A stretch of 5,651 nt of DNA, taken from assembly GCA_013138615.1 (NCBI GenBank), contig WTCK01000005.1, positions 1-5,651 on the forward strand. The letters are read 5' to 3'. The first letter of the stretch is position 1. Each line of letters opens with the position of its first letter. A model generated the notes under the pieces. The model had not been told where the DNA came from. It saw only the letters and a program-made list of their open reading frames with translations, and did not search any database. A program made the position numbers and the translations under genes. Origin of the DNA: Candidatus Thorarchaeota archaeon (GTDB lineage Archaea; Asgardarchaeota; Thorarchaeia; Thorarchaeales; Thorarchaeaceae). Of this stretch, positions 1-5,278 are shown piece after piece.

Positions 1-2
1 CT

Positions 3-143
3 GGTACTGATACCAGAGATGTGAGAGACCTGTTGAAGCAATATAATCAGATGAAAAAGATGATGAAAACGATGGGAAAGCAGCGTAGAGGGAGAAGAGG
101 CGGCGGAATTCCTGGCCTACCAGGACTAGATGGGATGCAGTAG
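3..143 (+). CDS. srp54: SRP54, C-terminal end of the M domain (5' truncated)
   Basis: Only the last 46 codons are present; the rest lies upstream of the window. SRP54 is the GTPase of the signal recognition particle, which binds 7S RNA and signal peptides through its methionine-rich M domain and delivers ribosomes to the membrane. The visible part contains the typical last M-domain helix, with LLKQYNQMKKMMKTMGK at about residues 10-26 of the fragment (methionine and lysine rich), followed by an arginine/glycine-rich tail and a GIPGLPGLDGMQ end, as is usual in archaeal SRP54. The frame is open from base 3 to a TAG at 141-143. The trmY-like gene starts 30 bases later on the same strand, so the two are probably co-transcribed. 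The assignment rests on a short fragment, but the motif is distinctive. Confidence 0.88.
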   Translation, partial: GTDTRDVRDLLKQYNQMKKMMKTMGKQRRGRRGGGIPGLPGLDGMQ

Positions 144-173
144 CTCCAAGAATAGTAAGGTCCTGATGTAACA

Positions 174-740
174 ATGCGTCGTTTTCTGATTCACTTTGAA
201 AAGTTGCCCATAGACATCGTGTCTGTTAAATCCGGTCAGAATAGTCCGGAGGTCGTAATCGCATGCAGATGTGTCAACGTGGGACTCTTTGTTTCAGGCG
301 ACCTGAGGAGGAATGTAGAGGTCAGTTTCGCAATCGGCAAACCGGAAGATCTAGGAGTTGTGACATTCCCCGGTTCCGCCCTGAAACGCGTTTCGCCGGA
401 TGAACGATCAATTTCCTTCTTCCTTCTGAAAGCCATGAATGTGCTTCGAGAGTTGCCGCTAGGTGGCAAGAAGAGGATGGACAATGGCATTGTGGTTCAG
501 AGAGTAAATGCCACAGATTTGCTTCAGGGGTGGGAATCATCTCAAATCTATGTATCATCTCTTGATCCAAGCATTAAACCGAAACAAGTGGATGTTCACC
601 CGGAAGGATTGTTCCTCTATGAGCTGAATAGTACGACTTTGGCAGACTTAATCGAAAATACCCCGAAAAACTTGCTTTCCCGTCTTCCTCATCCCGAACG
701 CTTCATTTTGGATATCAACCTGTATTGTGACCAACTATAA
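174..740 (+). CDS. trmY: TrmY-like SPOUT methyltransferase (tRNA pseudouridine-54 N1-methyltransferase family), divergent C-terminus
   Basis: The 188-residue protein resembles archaeal TrmY, which uses S-adenosylmethionine to methylate N1 of pseudouridine 54 in the tRNA T loop. Seen in the sequence: an MRRF start like the family's MRxF, CRCVNVGLFVSGDLRR at 31-46 (family CRCV..ALFLSH.IRR), and FPGSALKRVSPDERSI at 65-80, the most conserved block of the family. Departures: where most TrmY proteins have a GDH-type loop in the knotted cofactor site, this one reads LFLYELNST (146-154). The family block near the C-terminus with a histidine-rich HANHC stretch aligns with HPERF (173-177), so the usual cysteine is a phenylalanine. 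It is also slightly shorter than typical family members of about 195-205 residues. ATG 174 is preceded by a weak purine-rich site (AAGGT, 157-161). Family membership is fairly sure; activity and exact substrate are not. Confidence 0.75.
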   Translation: MRRFLIHFEKLPIDIVSVKSGQNSPEVVIACRCVNVGLFVSGDLRRNVEVSFAIGKPEDLGVVTFPGSALKRVSPDERSISFFLLKAMNVLRELPLGGKKRMDNGIVVQRVNATDLLQGWESSQIYVSSLDPSIKPKQVDVHPEGLFLYELNSTTLADLIENTPKNLLSRLPHPERFILDINLYCDQL

Positions 741-742
741 TG

Positions 743-773
743 TGGTCTTGAAGAAATCTTCATAAAACGACCA
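743..773 (+). promoter_or_regulatory. Nested dyad with a TATA-like element between trmY and the GTPase gene
   Basis: TGGTC (743-747) pairs with GACCA (769-773), and inside it GAAGA (750-754) faces TCTTC (757-761). The right arm overlaps CATAAAAC (761-768), a plausible archaeal TATA element that would place a transcript start near 789, just ahead of the GTG at 803. It could be an operator over an internal promoter or simply a weak hairpin between co-transcribed genes. The stems are short, so this is tentative. Confidence 0.25.
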
Positions 774-802
774 TCCGTTTGTTATGTGAGCATAAACCGA
801 GC

Positions 803-1990
803 GTGATTCTGCTGCCGACCAATGTTACTCCCGAATTTGATAAGCAAAGGCAGATCTATGAAGATACCGAGAGTCTGGAACAGAGGATAATAGAGCTTCA
901 GAAGCTCATCAGTCTCGCACCTAGGCACAAAGGCGCAGAGCGGATGAGAGGGGACTATCGGAAGAAGCTTGCCAAATTGAGGGCAGAGGTCGAGAAGAGG
1001 AAGGACCAAGCCCGCACCCGCAAAGGCAGTGCAGGAGCAGAAGAGGGAGTCATCAGAAAAGAGGGAGCAGGTCAAATCTGTTTAATCGGCGTGACAAACT
1101 GTGGAAAATCTTCATTGATTAACGCGGTTTCGAATGCTGAGTTTGATGTGGGGGATTATCCCTTTACAACTGCCATCCCAACACCTGCGATGCTCACACT
1201 TGAGGATATCAACATCCAGCTAATTGAGCTACCGGGTGTTTTCAAAGGAAGTCATGAAGCAGGCATCGGTAGACAAGCCCTTGGCGTGGCGAGAAACACC
1301 GACTGTATTGCTCTTGTAATAGATCTCTCAAGAGATGTAGTTACCCAGATGGAGGTTATACTTGAAGAGCTGAACCGCGCTAGAATCCGACTTAACAAAG
1401 AGAAGACTGCTGTACGAGTGGAGAGAGTCGGATTAGGAGGGCTCATGATATATGGAGTGCAGAACTATCAAGGCAACGAAGATGAACTGTATGAATACCT
1501 CGAAGCACGAAGAGTAACCAACATCATCGTCCGTTTGCAGAAGCCGGCTACATTCCAGCAGTTTGTGGATGCAATGGACGCAAGCGTCGCATACGTTCGC
1601 GCTCTCGTGATTGCAACCAAGGGAGACGCTTCGGGCTCTGAGGAAAGGTTCGAAGAGCTGCAGGATAAGTATGGTGAGAGATTTGACATAGTTCCTGTTT
1701 CTGCCGAGAGAGGAGAGAATCTTGATGGAATGAGTTGGGCGCTCTACGAACATCTAGACATACTGCGAGTATACACAAAAATACCAGGCAAGAAGCGTGA
1801 AATGAAGCCCATTGTTCTTCCAGAAGGGTCAGTGGTTGAGGATGCGGCGATGAAGGTCCACAAGGAGCTCTTCGTGGAACGATTTCGTACGGCTATTATT
1901 ATTCGAGAAAATGATAAGATTAAGCGAAGACAGGTGGGCCTTCGCTATCCGTTGAAGGACGGGGATGTTCTTCAGCTGATGCATCGATGA
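803..1990 (+). CDS. DRG/Obg-family GTPase with C-terminal TGS domain
   Basis: This is a GTP-binding protein of the archaeal/eukaryotic DRG (developmentally regulated GTP-binding) branch of the Obg superfamily, ribosome-associated factors. Residue numbers are from GTG 803 (395 residues). A basic coiled helical N-terminus covers about 20-75 and carries the family's APRHKG motif. P-loop (G1) GVTNCGKS is at 96-103, G2 DYPFTT at 118-123, and G3 reads ELPG (142-145) instead of the usual D-x-P-G. G4 reads TKGD (272-275) instead of NKxD, and G5 is VSAERGENLD (299-308). A TGS domain fills about 320-395, from LRVYTKIPGKK to LKDGDVLQL. Relatives begin close to a PTN motif; here PTNVTPEF follows GTG 803 by four codons, with GTGAG at 786-790 as a possible ribosome site, so I prefer it over the in-frame TTG at 779. 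Overall length fits the family. The trmJ gene begins 23 bases downstream. Confidence 0.85.
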   Translation: MILLPTNVTPEFDKQRQIYEDTESLEQRIIELQKLISLAPRHKGAERMRGDYRKKLAKLRAEVEKRKDQARTRKGSAGAEEGVIRKEGAGQICLIGVTNCGKSSLINAVSNAEFDVGDYPFTTAIPTPAMLTLEDINIQLIELPGVFKGSHEAGIGRQALGVARNTDCIALVIDLSRDVVTQMEVILEELNRARIRLNKEKTAVRVERVGLGGLMIYGVQNYQGNEDELYEYLEARRVTNIIVRLQKPATFQQFVDAMDASVAYVRALVIATKGDASGSEERFEELQDKYGERFDIVPVSAERGENLDGMSWALYEHLDILRVYTKIPGKKREMKPIVLPEGSVVEDAAMKVHKELFVERFRTAIIIRENDKIKRRQVGLRYPLKDGDVLQLMHR

Positions 1991-2000
1991 GAAACTGAAG

Positions 2001-2016
2001 GGAGCCGTTTTTTTTG
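2001..2016 (+). promoter_or_regulatory. trmJ ribosome binding site, eight-T run and TTG start
   Basis: GGAG (2001-2004) lies nine bases before the TTG start at 2014-2016, and an uninterrupted T8 (2008-2015) fills most of the gap and runs into the start codon. A T run on the coding strand is the main archaeal intrinsic termination signal, so this site could limit read-through from the GTPase gene into trmJ. Confidence 0.45.
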
Positions 2017-2742
2017 ACCAAGTTTCCAAACCTTCACATTGTTCTTGTTGAACCGGAGAATCCTGGAAACGTAGGTTTTATTTCCAGAGTCATGGCAAAT
2101 TTCGGAGTATCGAACCTGAGAATAGTCGGTATGGACCCGAAACAAGATCAGTATGCCCAGATGTTCTCGGTTCATGCCATAGATATTCTTGAGGCTGCAG
2201 AGATCTTTCCAGATCTTGAATCCGCATTGAGTGACATAGACGCAGCTTGGGCAGCAACAGCAAGGACAGGTTTCAATCACAGCGTGACCAGGGCGGCAGT
2301 TCCGCTCCCTGAGCTCCCTGACCCTGCATCGCGAGATGGACAGGTGGCCCTCGTTTTTGGCAGGGAATCCATTGGATTGCGGAACGAGGAGGTTTCCATG
2401 TGTGACTTCGTCTTCACAATACCAGCCTCCAAGTCCTACAATAGCTTGAATCTGAGCCATGCAGTGGCCGTCGTGCTCTACTCACTCTTTGTGAGATATG
2501 CTCCAAAAGAGCCCCGACTGCCCAGTGAAGCAAGAGCAGCTACATGGGACGAAAGAAATCAAGTTTGTATTTTCTTTGACGAGCTTGTTGATAGCACGAG
2601 AATCAAGGACTTTAGGAAACCCATTGCTAAGCAGGTGTTTCGGAACCTACTTGGGCGGTCCTATATGACTGGACGTGAAATAACAACACTCACTGGAACT
2701 ATTCGGAAAATAGCTGAACTGGTCGTTGAGGAGGAAGACTGA
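2014..2742 (+). CDS. trmJ: TrmJ-like SPOUT RNA 2'-O-methyltransferase (tRNA Cm32 type)
   Basis: The 242-residue protein belongs to the SpoU/TrmH class of knotted methyltransferases and fits TrmJ best; archaeal TrmJ 2'-O-methylates cytidine 32 in the tRNA anticodon loop using S-adenosylmethionine. All three family motifs are visible. Motif 1 is LVEPENPGNVGFISR (11-25), with Arg25 as the expected catalytic residue. Motif 2 is VALVFGRESIGLRNEE (111-126). Motif 3 is IPASKSYNSLNLSHAVAVVLY (136-156), forming the knot and cofactor loop. A helical C-terminal tail (about 178-240) with a GREITTLTG segment matches the TrmJ extension. The start is TTG 2014 with GGAG upstream; no better ATG lies near the N-terminal strand. 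It follows the GTPase gene by 23 bases and ends two bases from the convergent L10e stop. The exact methylated position is inferred from the family. Confidence 0.88.
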   Translation: MTKFPNLHIVLVEPENPGNVGFISRVMANFGVSNLRIVGMDPKQDQYAQMFSVHAIDILEAAEIFPDLESALSDIDAAWAATARTGFNHSVTRAAVPLPELPDPASRDGQVALVFGRESIGLRNEEVSMCDFVFTIPASKSYNSLNLSHAVAVVLYSLFVRYAPKEPRLPSEARAATWDERNQVCIFFDELVDSTRIKDFRKPIAKQVFRNLLGRSYMTGREITTLTGTIRKIAELVVEEED

Positions 2743-2744
2743 GC

Positions 2745-3287
2745 TCACTGTCCACCATAGCCCAGCTTGCGCTTCAGCTCTGGATCAATCTCATCGAAAC
2801 GAATCTTGCACGGAGTCGGAATCTTCGGTGCCGCCTTCTTCAGCGCCTTCATTGCATTCTTGATATCATTCCTGTTCGTGCGGATGGTAATGAGTGGCTG
2901 GTTAGGCTTGACCCTTGCGGCGCTGCCTATCACCTTACCCCAAGACTTTCGCATACCGTCCTGAACACGGTCTGCTCCTGCACCGGAAATCATCTTGTTT
3001 TCTCGAAGATAATGATATGGCTTAACACGAATTCTAAGATGGTAGTTACTTCGACCGGTCACTTTGCCCATGTAACGATTTGAGGCGATTCTGGCCGCCT
3101 CAAGAGCTTGGTGTCGAATTTGACATCTCTCTAAGCCGATGAGCGATAGCACTACCTCGAAGTCACCGCCTGGATTGCCCATGTCAAAGCTGACTATTCT
3201 GCTGGCTGGTCTACGATGAATATATTTTTTTCGAACAAACGCAGGGCGGTCGCATTCTCTGTAGCATTGTCCAGGTCTCTTTCCCAT
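2745..3287 (-). CDS. rpl10e: Ribosomal protein L10e (archaeal/eukaryotic uL16)
   Basis: This 180-residue protein is the archaeal counterpart of bacterial L16, a large-subunit protein near the A-site and peptidyl-transferase region that contacts tRNA. Recognisable features are the MGKRPGQCYR start, RHQALEAARIASNR (58-71), the L10e signature ADRVQDGMRKSWGK (105-118), the following GSAARVKPNQPLITIRT (121-137), and a C-terminal region ending in LKRKLGYGGQ. Length is normal for the family. ATG 3287 (minus strand) has an AGGTGG ribosome site six bases upstream (3294-3299), which supports the start. As often in archaea it stands apart from the large ribosomal operons. Its stop lies two bases from the trmJ stop on the other strand, so the transcripts must overlap at their 3' ends. 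Confidence 0.97.
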   Translation of the reverse strand: MGKRPGQCYRECDRPAFVRKKYIHRRPASRIVSFDMGNPGGDFEVVLSLIGLERCQIRHQALEAARIASNRYMGKVTGRSNYHLRIRVKPYHYLRENKMISGAGADRVQDGMRKSWGKVIGSAARVKPNQPLITIRTNRNDIKNAMKALKKAAPKIPTPCKIRFDEIDPELKRKLGYGGQ

Positions 3288-3365
3288 CTTATTCCACCTG
3301 AGAGATATCTATGGCCTAGTGTGGCCAGAGTCAGCAAGAAACTTTGAGGTGAGAATAAAAGGGTT
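3288..3365. promoter_or_regulatory. Divergent control region between L10e and the small membrane-protein cluster
   Basis: The 78-base gap holds the L10e ribosome site (AGGTGG, minus strand, 3294-3299) and a hairpin TGGCC-TAGTGT-GGCCA (3312-3327) that would lie in the L10e leader about 25 bases before its start. It also has AGATATCT (3303-3310) and, on the minus strand, TTTTATT (3355-3361) as candidate TATA elements. On the plus strand GGTGAG (3348-3353) is a good ribosome site for the 38-codon ORF. Promoter assignments are weak; the two ribosome sites are clearer. Confidence 0.4.
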
Positions 3366-3482
3366 ATGGCATGGCTTTCAGATTCCAGAATCAGTAAGTC
3401 CTATGAGAGATACAAAGCCCCCTTACGCAAAGCGATTAATCCAAATGGATATGGAGCCTCTATCAAGGATGAGGTAGCATGA
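3366..3482 (+). CDS. Hypothetical basic 38-residue protein, ATGA-overlapping the next gene
   Basis: I do not recognise this short protein. It begins MAWLSDSRISKSYERYKAPL and ends in IKDEVA, is rich in lysine, arginine and tyrosine, and has no membrane segment, so it would be cytosolic. Three things support it as a gene: a canonical archaeal ribosome site GGTGAG (3348-3353) 12 bases ahead of the ATG; an in-frame TGA at 3345-3347, which makes ATG 3366 the first start in the frame; and a stop codon sharing four bases with the ATG of the next gene (ATGA, 3479-3482), a classic translational-coupling arrangement. The wide spacing from ribosome site to start and the short length argue for caution. 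It may instead be a transcribed leader of the membrane-protein gene. Confidence 0.5.
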   Translation: MAWLSDSRISKSYERYKAPLRKAINPNGYGASIKDEVA

Positions 3483-3862
3483 TATTCACCCCGTACTGGA
3501 TCCTTGCTCTACCTATTGGAATAGGTATATTGTACGCGAGGGAAGCGTGGAAACGCAAAAGAACAGACAATCAACAGACATGCACTTCACTAGCGGCCCT
3601 GTGGTCAATATGGACGATTGCTGGTTTGATATTTGTAATCAGCGTCATACCACCACCACCCCCGCCCCCTGGTGTACCGATAATAATGCCACACATAGAT
3701 AACTTGTTTGAAATTGCTGTTTACTACATATTTCTGCCAGCACTTGCAGTTTGGGTCCTAATGATGCTAGACTTGATAATCTATGTTTTGAAGACAAGGC
3801 ACAGAATTCGAGCAGCAATCCAATCTGAATCCAGTCAGGTCGAAGCATTGCCTTCTCTTTAA
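3479..3862 (+). CDS. Hypothetical three-helix membrane protein with a seven-proline run
   Basis: This 127-residue protein has no family I recognise. Hydrophobic segments lie at about 5-20, 38-57 and 77-105. A basic loop (REAWKRKR, 21-28) follows the first helix, and by the positive-inside rule it should be cytoplasmic. Directly after helix 2 comes seven consecutive prolines (58-64), coded by mixed CCA, CCC, CCG and CCT codons, so the run is not a simple nucleotide repeat. The tail (107-127) is basic, then serine and glutamate rich. ATG 3479 overlaps the stop of the preceding 38-codon ORF and has GAGGT (3471-3475) three bases upstream. The proline run should make translation dependent on hypusinated aIF5A. 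The coding call is supported by consistent hydropathy over the whole frame. Confidence 0.75.
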   Translation: MIFTPYWILALPIGIGILYAREAWKRKRTDNQQTCTSLAALWSIWTIAGLIFVISVIPPPPPPPGVPIIMPHIDNLFEIAVYYIFLPALAVWVLMMLDLIIYVLKTRHRIRAAIQSESSQVEALPSL

Positions 3863-3934
3863 GAAGAATGATTCATAACGACCCATGTTAGTATGTAGTG
3901 GGAATCATCATTTCACGTACGGGAGAGAGAAACC

Positions 3935-4156
3935 TTGGGAACGGGAAAAAAGATCTTGGGACTGTTGATGGTCGCTATCGGACTTGGAATCTTCGTGGAC
4001 GACCTCCACGATTTCGTGCCTGGCACAGAGTGGCTTCACTGGATGCCGGATTTCACCCCAGTAGTCATTGGAGGTTTTCACCTTGAGCACCTCTACATTG
4101 GCATCCTCATCATGGTGATAGGGACCTTGATCCTTGTCCGTAGTTCGGACTATTGA
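3935..4156 (+). CDS. Hypothetical small two-helix membrane protein
   Basis: The 73-residue product begins MGTGKKILGLLMVAIGLGIF. Hydrophobic segments lie at about 7-20 and 53-68, separated by a loop rich in aspartate, glutamate, histidine and tryptophan (DDLHDF at 22-27, H35, H49, E51, H52). Both ends are short and carry charges. I know no function; the His/Asp/Glu loop could bind a metal, but that is a guess. The TTG start at 3935 has GGAG (3922-3925) nine bases upstream, and an in-frame TAG at 3896-3898 limits alternatives. An overlapping 62-codon frame from 3898 gives an arginine-rich, unstructured product and looks like a shadow. It lies 72 bases after the seven-proline protein on the same strand, perhaps in one transcript, and converges on deoxyhypusine synthase with 21 bases between stops. 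Confidence 0.7.
   Translation: MGTGKKILGLLMVAIGLGIFVDDLHDFVPGTEWLHWMPDFTPVVIGGFHLEHLYIGILIMVIGTLILVRSSDY
4136..4150. terminator. Short hairpin at convergent 3' ends
   Basis: GTCCG-TAGTT-CGGAC is a perfect five-base-pair stem. It falls in the last codons of the 73-residue membrane protein and, read on the other strand, about 28-42 bases past the stop of deoxyhypusine synthase. It could help end either transcript, but no T run follows on either strand, so a terminator role is weakly supported. Confidence 0.2.
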
Positions 4157-4177
4157 TCTAGCTCAGTGTTCATCAAG

Positions 4178-5095
4178 TCAAGACAGCGCACCAAGGATAA
4201 GAAGAGGAAAGACTATCGTGGCGTCGCCAATCACTGTTTCGTAGTTCGCATCAGTCTGAACTTTTTGCCACGACACTCCTTCCTTCAGGGGAGCCCCGCT
4301 CAGGCTGCCCGCTTCCGGACGATCAAGAGTAATTTGTACGGCTAGATCCAACCCACCTCTGAGAACAGTACTACCCATCGTGAAGTGTTTTGTGAGCCCA
4401 CCACCGAGCATTATCGCGGCGGTCTTCTTACTCTCTTTGACTATTGAGCCTAGTATCCTGAGATCTTTCACAAAGTCCATTGTGAACTCCTTGGTCGTAC
4501 TGTAGGTGTACATGTGGAAACCAAGCATGGAGTCCATGAGGCCAGGAGAAAAGATGGGCACACCTTTGACTGCCGCTTGTCGAATTATTGATTTGTCGTC
4601 TGTGAGGGTCAGTCCAAGTTCCTTGAGGAATTCGCTGGGGGATAGCGTTGTCATCTTGTCGTTAGGTAGACCATCTAGAAAACCATAGATTTGCTTCTCG
4701 AATACTTCGAAGTCTTTCTCATACACGAAAAGATCCGCAATTCGCCCCATCCCTGCTTCGCGCAGCTCTTGGTCGTTCTTCTCTGTTGGCACTCTATAGT
4801 GTGCTCCGCCATACGCTTCCAGAAGATCATGGACTATGTTCGCGCCGCTGGTGACAATAGCATCAATGTGTCCTTCATCAATAAGATGGTGAATGAGTGC
4901 TCTAAGTCCGCCTGGTACCATGGGACCTGACATTGCCAAGAATGTGAAGTAGTCAGAGTCCTCGAACATGCGTCTGACGATTCCTGCAGCTCTTCCAAGG
5001 CGCCCAGCCCCTAGTACTCCGGCCTTGAGCATGGCTTGCACAAGTTCGTCTACGGACATGTTGGCCTTCGCAGGTATATGGTTGACTTGTTCCAT
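4178..5095 (-). CDS. dys: Deoxyhypusine synthase
   Basis: Deoxyhypusine synthase transfers the butylamine part of spermidine, in an NAD-dependent reaction, to one lysine of the translation factor aIF5A, the first step of hypusine formation. Seen in order (numbered from ATG 5095, 305 residues): FLAMSGPMVPGGLRALI (52-68), VTSGANIVHDLLEAYGG (81-97) for the NAD site, VPIFSPGLMDSMLG (179-192), IMLGGGLTKHF (228-238), DLAVQITLDRPEAGSLSG (250-267), and VSWQKVQ (274-280), where Lys278 matches the catalytic lysine that forms the enzyme-imine intermediate. DATIVFPLL near the end is also typical. Length is usual for the archaeal enzyme. TTG 5107 and GTG 5104 are possible in-frame starts, but ATG 5095 has a perfect GGTGA five bases upstream, so I prefer it. 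It appears intact. Confidence 0.95.
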   Translation of the reverse strand: MEQVNHIPAKANMSVDELVQAMLKAGVLGAGRLGRAAGIVRRMFEDSDYFTFLAMSGPMVPGGLRALIHHLIDEGHIDAIVTSGANIVHDLLEAYGGAHYRVPTEKNDQELREAGMGRIADLFVYEKDFEVFEKQIYGFLDGLPNDKMTTLSPSEFLKELGLTLTDDKSIIRQAAVKGVPIFSPGLMDSMLGFHMYTYSTTKEFTMDFVKDLRILGSIVKESKKTAAIMLGGGLTKHFTMGSTVLRGGLDLAVQITLDRPEAGSLSGAPLKEGVSWQKVQTDANYETVIGDATIVFPLLILGALS

Positions 5096-5105
5096 GACTG
5101 TCACC
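5096..5105 (-). promoter_or_regulatory. Ribosome binding site deciding the deoxyhypusine synthase start
   Basis: On the minus strand GGTGA (5105-5101) is followed by five bases and ATG (5095-5093). This is the canonical archaeal core and spacing, and it overlaps the two upstream in-frame candidate starts (TTG 5107, GTG 5104), making those less likely. The TGA inside GGTGA is also the stop of a 12-residue upstream frame. Confidence 0.65.
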
Positions 5106-5139
5106 AATGCGGGACCCTTGAGGTTTGGTGATAAGTCAT
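5101..5139 (-). CDS. Possible 12-residue upstream ORF of deoxyhypusine synthase
   Basis: An ATG at 5139 (minus strand) opens the frame MTYHQTSRVPHW, which stops at TGA 5103-5101 inside the GGTGA ribosome site of deoxyhypusine synthase, five bases before its ATG. A ribosome finishing this frame would cover the synthase start. No ribosome site is visible before the upstream ATG, so translation is doubtful. It overlaps the two rejected longer starts of the synthase in another frame. Confidence 0.2.
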   Translation of the reverse strand: MTYHQTSRVPHW

Positions 5140-5163
5140 TCTGTGTCTGAGAAAAGAGTAAGT

Positions 5164-5206
5164 GCGAGTCTGGGTCGATTGCCGGGAGGGCGTGACTCAG
5201 ACTCGC
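5164..5206 (-). promoter_or_regulatory. Long hairpin in the probable 5' leader of deoxyhypusine synthase
   Basis: Bases 5164-5176 pair with 5194-5206 along 13 positions: 12 Watson-Crick pairs and one G-T position, which is a wobble on one strand and an A-C mismatch on the other. The 17-base loop can add a small inner stem, GCC (5181-5183) with GGC (5189-5191). On the minus strand the hairpin ends about 70 bases before the synthase start and its outer 5' base lies about 25 bases from a TATA-like element, so it may sit at the very 5' end of the mRNA. CTTTTC (plus-strand 5152-5157) lies about ten bases beyond the stem on that strand. It could instead be an operator dyad or belong to a small RNA. 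Confidence 0.5.
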
Positions 5207-5227
5207 GAATCGGAACTAAGTCCATCA

Positions 5228-5235
5228 TACATATA
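5228..5235 (-). promoter_or_regulatory. Candidate TATA box for deoxyhypusine synthase
   Basis: The minus strand reads TATATGTA after a G-rich stretch (GGGGG). An archaeal start 24-26 bases downstream of its centre would fall near 5205, at the edge of the long hairpin. The element is nearly symmetric and on the plus strand (TACATATA) could also serve the divergent gene at 5374, giving that a leader of about 115 bases. Confidence 0.4.
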
Positions 5236-5278
5236 CCCCCTTCCTGGTTCAAGTTTCTGCCTGCTTGCGGTTTATTGG

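Noticed and set aside
1972..2460. 162-codon minus-strand frame opposite trmJ
   Set aside because: trmJ on the plus strand carries all family motifs across this stretch, so the antisense frame is a shadow.
3477..3482. Possible programmed frameshift joining the 38-codon ORF to the 127-residue protein
   Set aside because: The membrane protein has its own ATG and a ribosome site (GAGGT, 3471-3475), and no slippery heptamer is seen before the stop; ordinary translational coupling explains the overlap.
3898..4086. 62-codon plus-strand frame starting with GTG
   Set aside because: It overlaps the 73-residue membrane protein in another frame and encodes an arginine-rich, irregular product; the two-helix frame is the better gene.
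5128..5150. Possible C/D-box guide RNA: GTGATAA, 12 bases, then CTGA
   Set aside because: The C box departs from RUGAUGA, and no second C'/D pair follows at the expected distance.
5241..5260. GGTTCAAG, resembling a tRNA T-loop
   Set aside because: The flanking bases do not form a five-pair T stem, and no acceptor or anticodon arm can be assembled around it.
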